Positions 42,716-53,891 of a stretch of DNA of 64,000 nucleotides are shown here, piece by piece. The DNA is from Sarcocystis neurona (Eukaryota > Apicomplexa > Conoidasida > Eucoccidiorida > Sarcocystidae). Position numbers and translations under genes: made by a program. How positions within the stretch are numbered: position 1 is the first letter of the stretch; each line of letters opens with the position of its first letter. The notes under the pieces were generated by a model. It ran no database searches. It was given only the letters and a program-made list of their open reading frames with translations, and was not told the origin of the DNA. The stretch spans positions 1,883,863 to 1,947,862 of the forward strand of contig KL647298.1 of the NCBI GenBank assembly GCA_000727475.1. The letters are read 5' to 3'.

Positions 42716-44365
42716 GAGGCTGCTAGAGTATTTTGCTGAAATCTGCAAACTCTCCTTCCGAATAGTCAAGAGCCCCTCATGCGACGTCCTACGCTATTTG
42801 CTCTCTCAAGAGCAGTATATGCAGAGACGTTTCAGACGGAACTCCATTCAGAACAAGAATACACTGCACGGCGCATTCTCGCCAGCCGTCGTCTTCATGG
42901 TTGGAAATGCTGGTGGTAATCCCGCTGCTGCTTCCACGCCAGAAAATTCACACAGTTGGCTTTCGGCGCGCTCAAGTGTGGAAGCAGCATGAACGAAGCA
43001 TGAGAAAGCAATCTCCTTGTGCTTCATGAACTCCCTGATCTTAAAACAGACGGGAACAATTGTCGAGCAATTTGGAGACTTTGGGAATTAAAGAAGGAAA
43101 ACAGTAGAGCTCGTGAAGTTACCACGGATCGGCCCGAAGGGTGCCGATGGCAGTTCAGCGCAAAAGCGAGTCAATGAATGCGTGATGCTACATAGGCGAC
43201 GATAAAGAAAAATGAACCATACTTCCTGTTCCAGCGCGGTTGCCAGCTTTCCGTTATGTCGTGGCGGTTGCACGCATGACGAGAGGACCAGTTGATGTGT
43301 CGCGACAGATTCACAAGAGCGTGCTACGTTTTTCGAATCTGCAGCGCCAGTAAGTGAACCTTTTACCACAATTTAGGAGCTTTGCAATTTTATGCGGGCT
43401 ACAGGAAATAGCTGTTAACCCTGTCCAACCAGGGGGCTTCAGGGGGCCAGAGGGCAGGTCCGACTGAGGAGGCGACAGAACTCATGGAACAGTGGCAGAA
43501 TGTGAGAGACCTGACACCCCAGGATTGGTGCATGACGTCTGAAGGCGGACTGGGTGGCATCGGGGCGCCTGCAGCAAAATGATTCCATACGTGCAGACGA
43601 AAAGAAGGACCAATTCTGGCCGTGTTCCGGACGGAGTCGCTGAGCCCCGGGTTGCTGGATGCCCCTCTGCCTCTGGTACGACGCAGACATAAAGATATGC
43701 GTCTTGTCGCAGTATTCTCGATTCCGAAGTACACGCCGACAACAACCGCGTGCCTCTTCGCAGGAAACAATCTCAATGCGTGTATCTAGATACCTGCGGG
43801 GACTATCATGGGTCCATAGAGGCACCCAGCGAGCATGCACGTGCAGGCACCTGCCTATGGAAATTTCCTTGTTCGTGAGCGACCCGCACAGGCCGACGAA
43901 ACACGAGTGTGCTCATTCTACTGAAGCAGCTCTACTGTGTGCACGTCGGTACGTTGGGGCACTGCACATGTCTAAACACGACGGGGTACTGTTGTGTGTT
44001 TATAAACAGATAATTTCATGCGAATTCCTTTGTTGAGGTGTTTGCAAGGAGGTGGCGGATGGAGAGAGAGCAGCGAGTACATCAACAACTCTCACAGCGA
44101 GCGCGTTAGCCGGAGCTCTGCTAAACAGTATTATGTAGTGTCCCAGTGCTCCCAAATATCTGTCAACATACCTTTACAGTATTGCCTCTGTCTACGAGGA
44201 AATAGTTGTCCCCCTGCAACTCCATGTAGCGGCACCCAGCTCCACCGGCTTGCGGATGGCATATTACAAGCACCGAATTATTCGAGCGCATCTGTCAATG
44301 TGCCAGGGGAGTGTATAGATCTACCTAAAACTGTAAACAACACAGCACGTTGGGGGGTCTGATCT
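42716..44365. other. Spacer with short open frames
   Basis: Includes a plus frame at 42798-42992 (AFSPAVVFMVGNAGGNPAAA) that might be part of the same unit as 42095-42715, and frames open on both strands at 43399-44036. None could be assigned. Confidence 0.3.
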
Positions 44366-44608
44366 ATGTTTAACCGAGACAATACACAACTCCACGCGGA
44401 AGTCTGCCCGTATGCAGTCTGGGCATGTCCAGCTATACGTGTGATTACAATAAGGCGTCGATGTTCTAAGATTAACACAGATAACCCACGTGTAAATGCT
44501 GTACTGCGTGGAAAACTGTCCGATCAGTCAAGTAGCCGTGAACGACACAGACGTCCTACGCGCGTAACCTCTACCACGATCGGATTCTGTCGGTGCGCAC
44601 ATCCGTAG
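44366..44608 (+). CDS. Possible SAG-like exon, weak
   Basis: Opens MFNRDNTQLHAEVCPYAVWA followed by CPAIRV. The pattern (aromatic)-N-x(8)-[AV]-[DE]-x-C-x(5-6)-CP resembles the strand and cysteine pair of TA4-type SAGs. A stop lies just upstream in frame, so an exon boundary or truncation must be assumed. Confidence 0.22.
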   Translation: MFNRDNTQLHAEVCPYAVWACPAIRVITIRRRCSKINTDNPRVNAVLRGKLSDQSSSRERHRRPTRVTSTTIGFCRCAHP

Positions 44609-45212
44609 ATAGCACACAACACACAGGTATACTTGTATAAATGTAAACTAATATGCCAGTAAATTAATTCTACACCCGATTGCGTCCTCATACTGGCGGA
44701 CGGCTTTTAGACGACTTGGCTTGCAATCTCTTATACAAGCTTGTAGAGCACGAACCTCGGTCCACAACTGCAGGCTCTACGAAGTCCATACCTTGGACGC
44801 ACCTAGAAATCCGCTCTGTTGCACTTCCGCATAGTGGACAGCTGACGTCAAATGCGGCCGTTCGCTCGTGTGAGACTTCATCAGTGTTGACAGCGAAATG
44901 GCACTGCCTCTACGTAACGTGCTGCGTAGGCATTTTGCTCGCGCATATGCGGGGACATACGGGTGCTCCAGAGTCTGCTCTACCAATCTCAAGGAAGGCT
45001 GGGTGACAGCACAAGGACGCCCTTTATAAGAATTCAGAAATTGATGCAAACTTCACCATGTCTAGACAAGTGGCCTATTTGTACGGAGGCGTGCAAGAAC
45101 GCGTCAGCAAGCATCGATCTTCCACTGCAGCCGTGCCTCCTGGCACACACTTGTGACATCGAAGCCATACGTGTATCACTAGGCTCAAGGTGTTCGCTTC
45201 CAACCAACAGGT

Positions 45213-45436
45213 GTGCACTTTCCCACGGCAAATCGTCAGTGTGACGACGCAGACGCCAAAATTCATGTACATGTTGCGCATGATATGCGACGTTTCGTGC
45301 ACGTTTCATTTCAACAGTCCCAAACATTGCAGCGTAGACGTCGCAACGCGTGGGTCGTCGCGTTCTACACGGACAGAAACATTGACTGGCGAGAGACGAA
45401 GAACTGCCCTGCTCTTCTGTAACATGGTCTACAGCT
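45213..45436 (+). CDS. Possible SAG-like exon or fragment
   Basis: The plus frame reads FVHVSFQQSQTLQRRRRNAW then VVAFYTDRNIDWRETKNCPA and stops at about 45422. The strand 'AWVVAFYTDRN' followed by an acidic segment and CP fits the SAG strand-plus-cysteine pattern. It lies directly before the left arm of a 126-base inverted repeat. Confidence 0.28.
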
Positions 45437-45562
45437 GAACGTTTTCGCATCGTGTGTATCAATGCTGCATGTGGCCAAGACTGATGCGTTTGAAAAGACG
45501 ACGAGATCCGAAGAATACGTTATCGGTCTGTTCCTCACTTATTCGTCTTGGTATGGCGGGTT
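45437..45562 (+). repeat. Left arm of a 126-base inverted repeat
   Basis: The sequence from GAACGTTTTCGC to GGCGGGTT is repeated in reverse complement at 46352-46477 with essentially one difference. The arm edges are sharp. Confidence 0.93.
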
Positions 45563-46351
45563 GGGGGGCAGGGCAAGAGCTGTGCAGGCCTTTGGGAGGA
45601 CGCAGTGTGGGATACCATTGCGCCTGGGTGCAAAAGGAGATTGCAACTAATTGGACGACATTTGACGAGGGCCCATATACGTGCGAGGGCGTGAGTTTAC
45701 ACAGATGACAAAAACGGGTGAAATGTTGTGGATCATCACGTGCAATTGCTACAGACAAAGTATACTTCTAGCTGTATGATTTTCTGCACACGGAAGTCTT
45801 GTCATTTGCAGTGCTCACGACCTGAACAGTAAGAGACCATAAAGGGTCCTGTTGTTGAGAAGACTCTCCATTTCCTCTGTAGGCCTGCTCGTAGGCAGCG
45901 GAATTGACATTCCCGTGCACTGCAACGACCCCAGATTCTCAGCATACGACGTTCTTTTCTGTCTGAAAAGTAAGAAAGGAACTACGTTTGTGCAGCACGT
46001 CCTTTCCAGTATTTCATCGCATATTAACAGGACCCGCAACACTACCCGTGCGTAAAGGTGCACGTGTCAAACGGATTCCTCTGCAAACAAATTTAGTGTC
46101 TGTGTTTACACTGACGCTGCAGCCTCGCGCACCTGAGTTCTCGACGCTTTCCTACAGGGAATTATTGCAACGCGCTCGTGCCTTTATACCTTCATGCACT
46201 TCGGACAATTGTGACCGACTCCTCTCAACTGTGGTCTTTTCTAAAGATAGGTGCGGCGACGAAAGTGAGCACACCAAGATGTCCTGCCTGACCCACGCAG
46301 CGTGGACGGGACCCGTCACCTGCCGCAGGACGTTTATTGCATGCATTGTAC
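45563..46351 (+). CDS. Spacer of the inverted repeat; contains a possible SAG-like segment
   Basis: A plus frame (45988 onward, 155 codons, running into the right arm) reads STLSYRELLQRARAFIPSC, then DNCDRLLSTVVFSKDRC, then KMSCLTHAAWTGPVTCRR. The CLT-x(3)-A segment resembles the CLTNPDAL block of the last SAG exon. No transposase or reverse-transcriptase motif is seen between the arms. Confidence 0.25.
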
Positions 46352-46477
46352 AACCCGCCATACCAAGACGAGTAAGTGAGGAACAGACCGATAACGTATT
46401 CTTCGGATCTCGTCGTCTTTTCAAACGCATCAGTCTTGGCCACATGCAGCATTGATACGCACGATGCGAAAACGTTC
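46352..46477 (-). repeat. Right arm of the 126-base inverted repeat
   Basis: Reverse complement of 45437-45562, separated by 789 bases. The flanks beyond the arms do not match each other. Confidence 0.93.
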
Positions 46478-46760
46478 ACCTTTCTGCTGGCACGCAACGT
46501 TACCATTCGACACATGATACGTTGAGGGGCACCAACACCATTCTCCAGCACTAACATCATTCTCTACTCGAAAGCTCGACAATTACAACACTCGGCAAAA
46601 CAGTAAATCCGCTCCCTCGCCATCTGCAGCGTTGCGCTCCCTCGCCAGCGGCATCATTACGCCGTAAGCACAAATCGTGTATGAATGTGCGTATGAAGAC
46701 GAAATCGTCCCGCTGCTGCTGAACAGCAAATTTATCCCACGCCACACATGGAAAGTACTG

Positions 46761-46856
46761 AAAAAATGGTAAACGCTCCCGCTTCACGCAGTACAGGAAC
46801 ACGCCAGCGTGTTCCTTCGCTCAAAATGGTAACCGCTCCCGCTTCACGCAGTATAG
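46761..46856. repeat. 60-base direct repeat, two copies
   Basis: AAAATGGTAA-CGCTCCCGCTTCACGCAGTA occurs at about 46763 and 46823, 60 bases apart, with few changes. A third partial echo (GTTCCTTCGCTC) is at about 46884. Confidence 0.85.
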
Positions 46857-47195
46857 TACATGAAATGTCACTTTCGCCATGGCGTTCCTTCGCTCCCTCT
46901 CGAGCCCCGCAATCCCAGCAGAGTGCAGCATATGCGCAGACGCGCGTTAAGACTGACGGCCCAGGCGCAGGCATCACCAATGACACATCGGGCGACGTAG
47001 AAGCCGCTACCCGTGCACACGTACTGGAGCCACCCTCTAAAAACTTTCGATCGCATTTTCTGCACCTGTAGATAACAACCAGATATACAAAACTCCCACC
47101 AGGCCTGCCCGCAGACCACGCTAATTTCGCACCCCCGACAGTACGACCTTGAGCTCTTCTTGCTGGCTCAACCTGGTAAGCTCCGTACAAAATGT

Positions 47196-47726
47196 CTACT
47201 TTCCGAAGTTGCTAACAGTTTGAAACATACGAAGCACTTCTCGTTTCACAGGTGGAAAACGCATTCGCACTTGTGGGTCACTTTGGAGAATCCGGATGTA
47301 GCGCTCTGCATTGACCATTGCCGTTCTTAGGTTCACCGCCGCCGCTGGCATTACAGAGCGCGCTCTTGCAGGGGCAGGTGGCTTCTGCAGTAGACTGTGT
47401 ACACGTTGAAGCTCCTTTCCCAAATTTTTGATCGCTTTTGGTGCCGGTTCCAGTACCCTCCTTTCGTGGACCGACTGCGAGTGTGCAACGCGGTCACGAA
47501 AAAACCTAGCCAACTCATCAATATGAGCTAGTGCGTTTGTACCAACTCCCGCAGTTGGAACGTCTTCTAACGTTCCTTCCGTTTGTTCATTAACAAGACG
47601 CGTGTAAGGTTGACATCTCGCCTGCTGAAGTGATAATGCTGCGTGGATGAGAACCAAGAGAGCAAGCGCTTGCCCCCACACTATGTCCCAACCATTAAAA
47701 CAACGCGAACGCCGAGGAAGCGCCAT
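47196..47726 (-). CDS. Predicted secreted protein, unknown, 176 aa
   Basis: Single open exon from an ATG at 47726. The N-terminus (MALPRRSRCFNGWDIVWGQA then LALLVLIHAALSL) is a classic signal peptide with a basic start and hydrophobic core, and cleavage is likely near QQARC. The mature part is mostly helical and basic (TNALAHIDELARFFRDRVAH; KNLGKELQRVHSLLQKP; RYIRILQSDPQVRMRFPPV), with no Cys pairs and no transmembrane tail. An in-frame extension upstream to 47831 exists, but the signal peptide argues for the ATG at 47726. No family is recognised. Secretion is inferred; a secretory-organelle or vacuolar protein is possible. A further 3' exon cannot be excluded. Confidence 0.55.
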   Translation of the reverse strand: MALPRRSRCFNGWDIVWGQALALLVLIHAALSLQQARCQPYTRLVNEQTEGTLEDVPTAGVGTNALAHIDELARFFRDRVAHSQSVHERRVLEPAPKAIKNLGKELQRVHSLLQKPPAPARARSVMPAAAVNLRTAMVNAERYIRILQSDPQVRMRFPPVKREVLRMFQTVSNFGK

Positions 47727-47831
47727 AGTGGGGAACAGGTATATACACAGCCGAAGGAAGAAGCAACACAGGCTCTCGAAGCGGTCACTTACAGGCCAGA
47801 GGAGTGCGGACGACAGGGTAGCGCCCAACAA

Positions 47832-49759
47832 CTACACTGCGCTCGATTAGAGCTAATAAAAACGGCGACGACGTGTGATGTGGTGATGGCGCCTCAAACT
47901 TCTCGGCAAGTATGCATGCGACTACGCTGGCACCCCGGCCGTTATTGGTGGCTACACAGAGACGCTCAATTCACGCTTACGGGAGAGGCTCAATTCACGC
48001 TTTAGTAGAGGTTCACCGAGGAAGCGTACGCTCGAACCTCCGTAGAGCAATATATGAGGAGACTCTTCTGAGCGGGAAAATCTGCTTGAAATTGCGCTTT
48101 TGAGTGATGAAGTTTACCTGCGTGGGGTTAAAGGCAGTGGATTGATGCTTTAGGCCATGGTTCAGGCGACGGACTCACGTCATGGTGGATGCAAGGCAGA
48201 AAAGGTCGATGATTGAAGCCTGACACAATAGAGCATTGGGGTCAAACCTGCGGCTCCATGTTTGAGTTGCGTATAGTGTTGGAACAAGAGAACACGTTGC
48301 TAGCTGTGCCCATCTGAGGCGAAGTAGCTGGGCCCCCCCGACGCTGGCGCGCGACGCTGCCTACGTCGAGTGTTTGGCACTCGCCCCCGATCAACGGACA
48401 CGACCACGGTGATAGTAGTTCACGCGCAGGCCCCACTGTCTGATGTGTCGTCCTATGCTATGCTCAGCGGTCGTTGACTTCCTTCCAGTGTGGAGTCGTA
48501 GGCTGCTGACCGAGTCTTCGCTTTCGGGTCCTCCCACAGTTCCGACTCCTTCACGTTTCATGTATTTAATGTATATACGTTTACGCTGAAGTCGACGAAG
48601 CACCTGGTGCCTCTTTCGTGAAGCATCTATATTGTTGGAACCAAACGCGTTGTTGCTCCTGCAGCAGTCGCTGCTGCTATTTTCGCCCTAGCGCGTTTGC
48701 TGATGCTGATGATGCAGTTGCTTCTGCTAACGCAGTTGTTCTGGCAGCGCGTGGCGCACGCACTCTCCTACTCTTACAGGGCTGTTGCCGCGTTTCTCTA
48801 TTTCTGCACTGCGCCGTTGGAACAACACTCGTCCAGCTCTGGTTGTCAGTATCCCTAATCGGACCCCAGATAGACGCTCACATGTAACGACTGAGGGATC
48901 GCATTCACAGGCATAGATCGACTGAGTGGGCAAGCGTCTTTGTGTAACCTGAGGTAAATGCGGGTAACAGTGACATGCGTACGTGCTGGAAAATGAGTTT
49001 CAAAGTCTCACACGTCAGTCAGACCAGCACTGCGATGGAGTTGATCCCAGATGCACCACTTGATGGTAGGGAATCTGTTTCACGAGCTTACGCGTCAGTC
49101 TCATTGGCGAGGCTGTACAGCTGACCACGTATCAGCGAGACGCAATTTATTGTGACAAAATGCAGCAGGCGTGTGGTAGGACAACACGTCGCACTACAAG
49201 GGCCTCCGAAAAATGTGACGTTGCTCCGCATGGCACCGGAAGACATATTTCAGTAAATAACGTACTTCATCACCGATAACTACAGTGTGGAAGATACGGG
49301 TAGTTGCACGTCCCGAAGACGAATTGAAAGGCGACGACTCGCGCGCTCTTACTCAGCATGAATGTTGAACAGGCGTTTTATAGTAACGGCGTTACATGTG
49401 CTTGGGGAGATGACGTTTCTTAGAAAACGCCACGTGATAGACGGCAAGGAACTCACAACATAAATATACATCCCGCAGAGTGTTCAACATTGGTATCAAT
49501 GTAATACATATGTGTATATATTCCACCTTCACTGAGCCATGGAAACGCTCTACATGTATGCACGTTTTCACGAGCTACGCCGGATCTACCGACCTAAGCA
49601 TTACTGGATGTGCGCGTGTTTATGCGTTTGCCTCATTGTGTTGCGTGTGCTCCTACAGAGATCCTCGGAAGTGCGTCCAGCTACAAACACATTCTCACCG
49701 GGCAGGCCTTCTACTTCCGAAGCATGTGACACCGTGAAGTCGTCGCAAAAATATATATG
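47832..49759. other. Spacer; small CTG island at about 48640-48790
   Basis: Mostly mixed DNA without recognisable genes. At 48640-48790 there is a short run of CTG/GCT codon-like repeats (plus frames read Ala/Leu-rich), the only such island in the middle of the repeat-poor segment. Frames at 49480-49877 on plus overlap the minus-strand frame listed next. Confidence 0.4.
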
Positions 49760-50080
49760 CTATTCTCCTGTCGGGGGCCTGACAGGAATCAATATTTCCG
49801 TATCATGCCGTATACGAACTAGTGTAGAACGAATCCACCATCTGCCTTTCTCGCCGGACGCTCCCCACGACATGTGAATTTCTGTCTCTGTTGCGAATGC
49901 CTGACGATATGCGCTGTTCACATCTTTGCGCACTAGTTCGTATGCCATTGCAGACGGTGGCATACAGCAGGCCTTTATTTCCTTGAGGCGTGCCTGTGAT
50001 CTAGGTGGTCCACGGAAATTCAGTTCGTCTCTCATACTTACCAGATTGACAAGCGTGCCCCGGTGTGCTGCTGTCAGCAA
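49760..50080 (-). CDS. Possible SAG-like N-terminal exon, minus strand
   Basis: Reads TLVNLVSMRDELNFRGPPRS then LKEIKACCMPPSAMAYELV. A start reading 'N-x-x-R-x-E-L-x-F' followed by a helix and a cysteine is similar in layout to the first conserved helix of Eimeria SAGs (FNAVREAAGLPAF...C). The opposite frame is also open. No signal peptide exon was located. Confidence 0.25.
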   Translation of the reverse strand: MLTAAHRGTLVNLVSMRDELNFRGPPRSQARLKEIKACCMPPSAMAYELVRKDVNSAYRQAFATETEIHMSWGASGEKGRWWIRSTLVRIRHDTEILIPVRPPTGE

Positions 50081-50478
50081 GTGCTGATCTGTAGTCCGCT
50101 TACACAGTTACATGCTAATCTCGTGCGCGAAGCGCTCAGCTCTGCTTTCCACGTATTTCGGTACGTGTGTGACCCAGGTACCTCTGCAACTATCACCACA
50201 GAGGGATCGCCGTAAAACGCAGAGCGCAGTCGGCATCCCGAGCAGATGACCAGCAGTCGTTTGACGCCTCCAAACGTCTAAACTCTTCACCGAAAACACG
50301 TAATGCCTTAGTCTGTGCTTTTGCGAAAGGTCCTTCATAAACTGTTACCTAAAATAAGACAATGCACTGCAGGTTTCCGCGCTGTTCAGCAGAGGGCAAA
50401 ATGCATGCGGTACGCCTCACGCGTGAACTTCAACTACTGTAGAGACAGTTACTTCACAACTGACGTCTTGCCAAATAC

Positions 50479-50757
50479 GTGAATACACGCTGTAATAATT
50501 GTCCATCTTCTACCTTCCACGAAGGGTTGTTCTGTCTACAGCAACGCCAGGGGGTCACGAATACAGAAGCGGCTGGTGCGGCAACAATCCACAACTCGTA
50601 CAGTAAAACTGAGAAGTACTCGGGGATGCGGCGAGCTCCATACTCTTTCGAAGGCATTCACTGTTTAGCTTTCCCTTCCGGTCCGCAGACTGGCGCTGTC
50701 CTCACGGGACGGAGAGACCAGATGCATACGAAAGCAGACGTTCAGAACAGTAAGTAG
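50479..50757 (+). CDS. Possible last exon of a SAG-like gene
   Basis: The plus frame reads CNNCPSSTFHEG, then later SFEGIHCLAFPSGPQTGAVL and RRDQM. The cysteine pair ending CP, a variable linker and 'CL-x(4)-P-x-TGA' match the order of the C-terminal SAG exon (C...CP, linker, CLTNP...LTAGQ). The final Q-W is absent and the hydrophobic GPI tail is not seen. Confidence 0.28.
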   Translation: MNTRCNNCPSSTFHEGLFCLQQRQGVTNTEAAGAATIHNSYSKTEKYSGMRRAPYSFEGIHCLAFPSGPQTGAVLTGRRDQMHTKADVQNSK

Positions 50758-52655
50758 TAACTACTGGCATACCCTGTCATTGTTTGCAGTTTCACACTCG
50801 TACAAATCATCAGTTCGCAAGGGTATGTAATGGTCAAAATATACGGCTTTCGTACTGGAGGGTGCGGTTGTCCTCGCCACCGTGTGTATTAACTTCCACC
50901 AGTAATGGAGCCCGCATGTCCTTTTCAAGCATGCACGTCATTAGATCTGCCTGTTCGTACACTTCCGCACACCTGTTCAGCTACATGTGTTCACTCGCGC
51001 CCGCCCGCTGGTACACGTCGCAAAAACAACCTCTGTTACTACTCATCTCCGCTCATAATCCGCACAGCTACGGGAGCACGTCCACGTACACGACGCACAC
51101 TGACAAAAGGGTCCAGCTAAACGCCTCTCTACTTGGACGCAATGTGCATTCTCACGCCGGCCTTGCGTCTTTTATAACCGGAGATTCGCATGCGCGGTTG
51201 CGCCTACGCAAATACGGGAGAGTGGATCAATCAGCAACATGTGACAGCTCGATCCGCCTCACGTGTACGTGGGGTGGTACACACCGATATACACCGCGGA
51301 TGGAGCACAAGATAAAATGGAGAATGTTTTGCAAAAAATTGGCCCCGTCCTATGCCCTCTCTGCCAGGCCTTGTGTTCATTCGTTTCTCACGTAGCAAAT
51401 GCTTAATCTTTCTCTTCTGTTGACGTCTTTCGTCCCTAGATTAGATTCTAAGTAAGTCCGCATCCTTCATGCCACGACTTCGAGCTACATGTGCTGCCGC
51501 CGCCTGGGTGGAGACCACTGAACTTCTTCGAGTTCATCGCATGACAAATCTTGGTCTTTTTGAGATTAATGCATTCAAGACAAATTTTGAAGACGAGAAA
51601 TACAATCCAGTGTGAAGCCCACCCACAACCGCCGTCCGATTCTAGAAAGAAAGCACTGAAGCTCGTCCGGCCTGCTGCATCAACCACCTTCTGCTCTCCA
51701 TCTTCCTGCCCACGCTTCAAAAACACTTAGCAACTCGAAACTGCAGTTGCTTCACATTAGAGAGCCCTCCTACTTCGTTGCGTGGTGGTGCAAAAGACCT
51801 CGGGCAAACACGTAGTGTTGCCCTGATTGTCCACCATCCGAGCAAGGCGGAGGACGTTCGGGAGCAGGCACACGAACTCCTTTATGGCGAAAACCGGCCA
51901 GCTTAACGGGGCGCGACACCATTAACTCACTAATGTTCCTTCACTACCAGCGCGCTCCAGGTGAAGGTAGCAGACGGAGTCGACTACGCACACGTTGATA
52001 CACAAACTGTACACTGTGGTAATGGAAGGTAGCGACCAAAACCAAACTCCGCATGCACCTACACGAAAGACGATTTCGTTTTGGGCACCACGGCATTGCG
52101 CTCTCCAGTTGCGTCACTGGCCGGAGGCCTGTTCACGGTTGAGCATCGGTGGTGCTCCGTGCTCAACCTACTGATTCGGTTCGCGTTTTCGGCCACATCC
52201 ACACCGTAACACACATTCGATTGTGTGCCTGTGCGTTGTGGTACCACACGCATAGAAAAGGCAGGTCCCAGTGCGTGTCCATACACGCGTCACCTGCCAC
52301 CTGCTACTAGCTCAGGTACACTGATCATTCCATTGTGCTAACCATGGACCTGGGCACCTCAATTCACGTGAGCGCGTCTCTGCCGAGATTGAAATAGCAT
52401 ATCACGTCTGAAAGAATCGATTCTTTGTGACACACGTCGTCGACGAAGAGTAGTTCGAGATGCGCCTGGCTTCTTTCCACACGGGTTTGAAAGCCAATAA
52501 ACCTCCACAACCCTCTACCACCACAAGGCACAGCAACATCCCATTAATCTGTTAAGAGCTCTACCTCTGCAAAGGTGCAGCTGCTGACGGTGGAAGCAAA
52601 TGCATGTGTTTTCCTCTTGACACCTACGCACACGTGCAGGTAAGACCGCGCCCCA
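50758..52655. other. Spacer, no gene assigned
   Basis: A plus frame at 50784-51395 stays open for 203 codons but reads Ser/Thr/His/Arg-rich sequence without motifs. The remainder has only short frames. No microsatellites are seen. Confidence 0.35.
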
Positions 52656-53891
52656 CTAGCCAACAATAATGGGATTGATTGGAGCGTCTCCGCTATCTTC
52701 CTGCAGTGAGAATTGCCCGCTGTCCTGATCCCAGTGACCTCTGTCTCGCTTGTGCTCTTCAAACTGTAATTCATTCCGAGGAATGAAGCCGCAGATGCGA
52801 CACCGCATGCGTATTTGCGTAACTTTCGTGGGGAAAATGACAGCCGTCTCTATCAGGTAAATCAAGGGAGCAGAAACTGGACTACAAACCTGTTTACTAG
52901 CCTGCTTGGAAACCCCACATCGATCTCCAGCAGCTGGACTCACCGTGGCTTCTTCTGTAAGAGGGCGCTGTCGCGGCAAAGCAGCGCCTGATACCGTAGT
53001 AACAGCATCAGTCGTCACCGCAGGGGCACCAGCAGGAGCACTCTTGGGGGCACTCCCACTAACATGCGCACCGTCAGCCTCGTGACCAACAGAGGCTGAG
53101 GGGGTAATCGATAAGCCGCAAGAAACACCAGCAGGACTTGTCGAAGGAGTGACTTTGGCTCCAGTATGAGAACTTGTTAATTCGTGGCCGTCACGGACGC
53201 TTGTAACGAAAGGGGACCTTCCCCCAACTGAAGCAGCTGCATTAGATGCTGTCTGCGACGATGCGGCTGAGGCAGGAGAAGGTGAGAACGACGGGCCGGA
53301 AGCTGGTGACGCAGTTGTAGTAGGGGTCGAAGATATAGCATCACCCGAAACTGCAGCCGGAGACATGTTCTTTAAATACTGATTGTGCGGCACAGACTGG
53401 TAAGCTATATGCAGCCCGCAGTCGGCGCAGGCATGCAGGTACTGGGTTTCAATACCTTTAAGGCGTCTTACTTTAACGGGCTCCAGTACTGGTTTTGTGC
53501 GCAGCTTTACGTAGTTTTTCTCCGGGCAAAACACAATGGCGTTGTCTGTGCGACGCCGGGGGGCGGCCTGAACGTCTGCATCTGTTATCAAAACATAAGA
53601 CGTGCAGCGCTTGCAATGGAAGACTCGAAAGCGTTGATCCACCAGCGATTTGTTCGCATTGGTGTAGACCCTATTCGCATACCGCTTTCTGCTCATACGA
53701 ATATCCCTCTCCAGTTCCGTCTCAAACCCACCTTCCGGATTGATCGGCATCGTGATGCAAGAACGTCTGATTAGAGACCGGGTCCTCGATCTTCCGGCGT
53801 TGAAAGTATGCACCTACAGAAATTCGAAGTATCGCTGCCCACACCGCGTACAAAGCACAACTTTCACGACGGTGTCTGACAGCATATTCAT
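52656..53891 (-). CDS. STEEP1/CXorf56-like zinc-binding protein, two exons
   Basis: Exon 1 is 53891-53818 and exon 2 is 53766-52656, separated by a 51-base GT-AG intron; joined they give 394 codons plus stop. The start ATG at 53891 is the first after an upstream in-frame stop and gives MNMLSDTVVKVVLCTRCGQR. Residues about 60-150 carry the family signature: RVFHCKRCTSYVLITDADVQ, then VKVRRLKGIETQYLHACADC followed by GLHIAYQS. This mirrors the CLCG and RRPEGIERQY-x-KKCAKCGLPLFYQS blocks of human STEEP1. Two CxxC pairs there suggest one zinc site, and the N-terminal CTRC is an extra pair. A Ser/Ala/Thr-rich linker of about 150 residues follows, then MRCRICGFIPRNELQFEEHK with a distal H-x(5)-H, a C2H2-like finger. 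In animals STEEP1 links STING to ER export, and STING is not expected in Apicomplexa, so the ancestral role is unknown. Confidence 0.8.
53767..53817 (-). other. 51-base intron of the STEEP1-like gene
   Basis: On the minus strand it runs from GTAGGTGC to CTCTAATCAG and splits a Leu codon 2/1. It restores the frame from the CTRCGQRYFEF exon into the main exon. Confidence 0.75.

Noticed and set aside
45437..46477. Inverted repeat as terminal repeats of a full DNA transposon
   Set aside because: No transposase-like frame lies between the arms and no target-site duplication is visible at the arm ends. It is kept only as an inverted repeat.
50784..51395. 203-codon plus-strand frame as a gene
   Set aside because: It is Ser/Thr/His/Arg-rich without helices, motifs or splice context. 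It is not distinguishable from a chance open frame.
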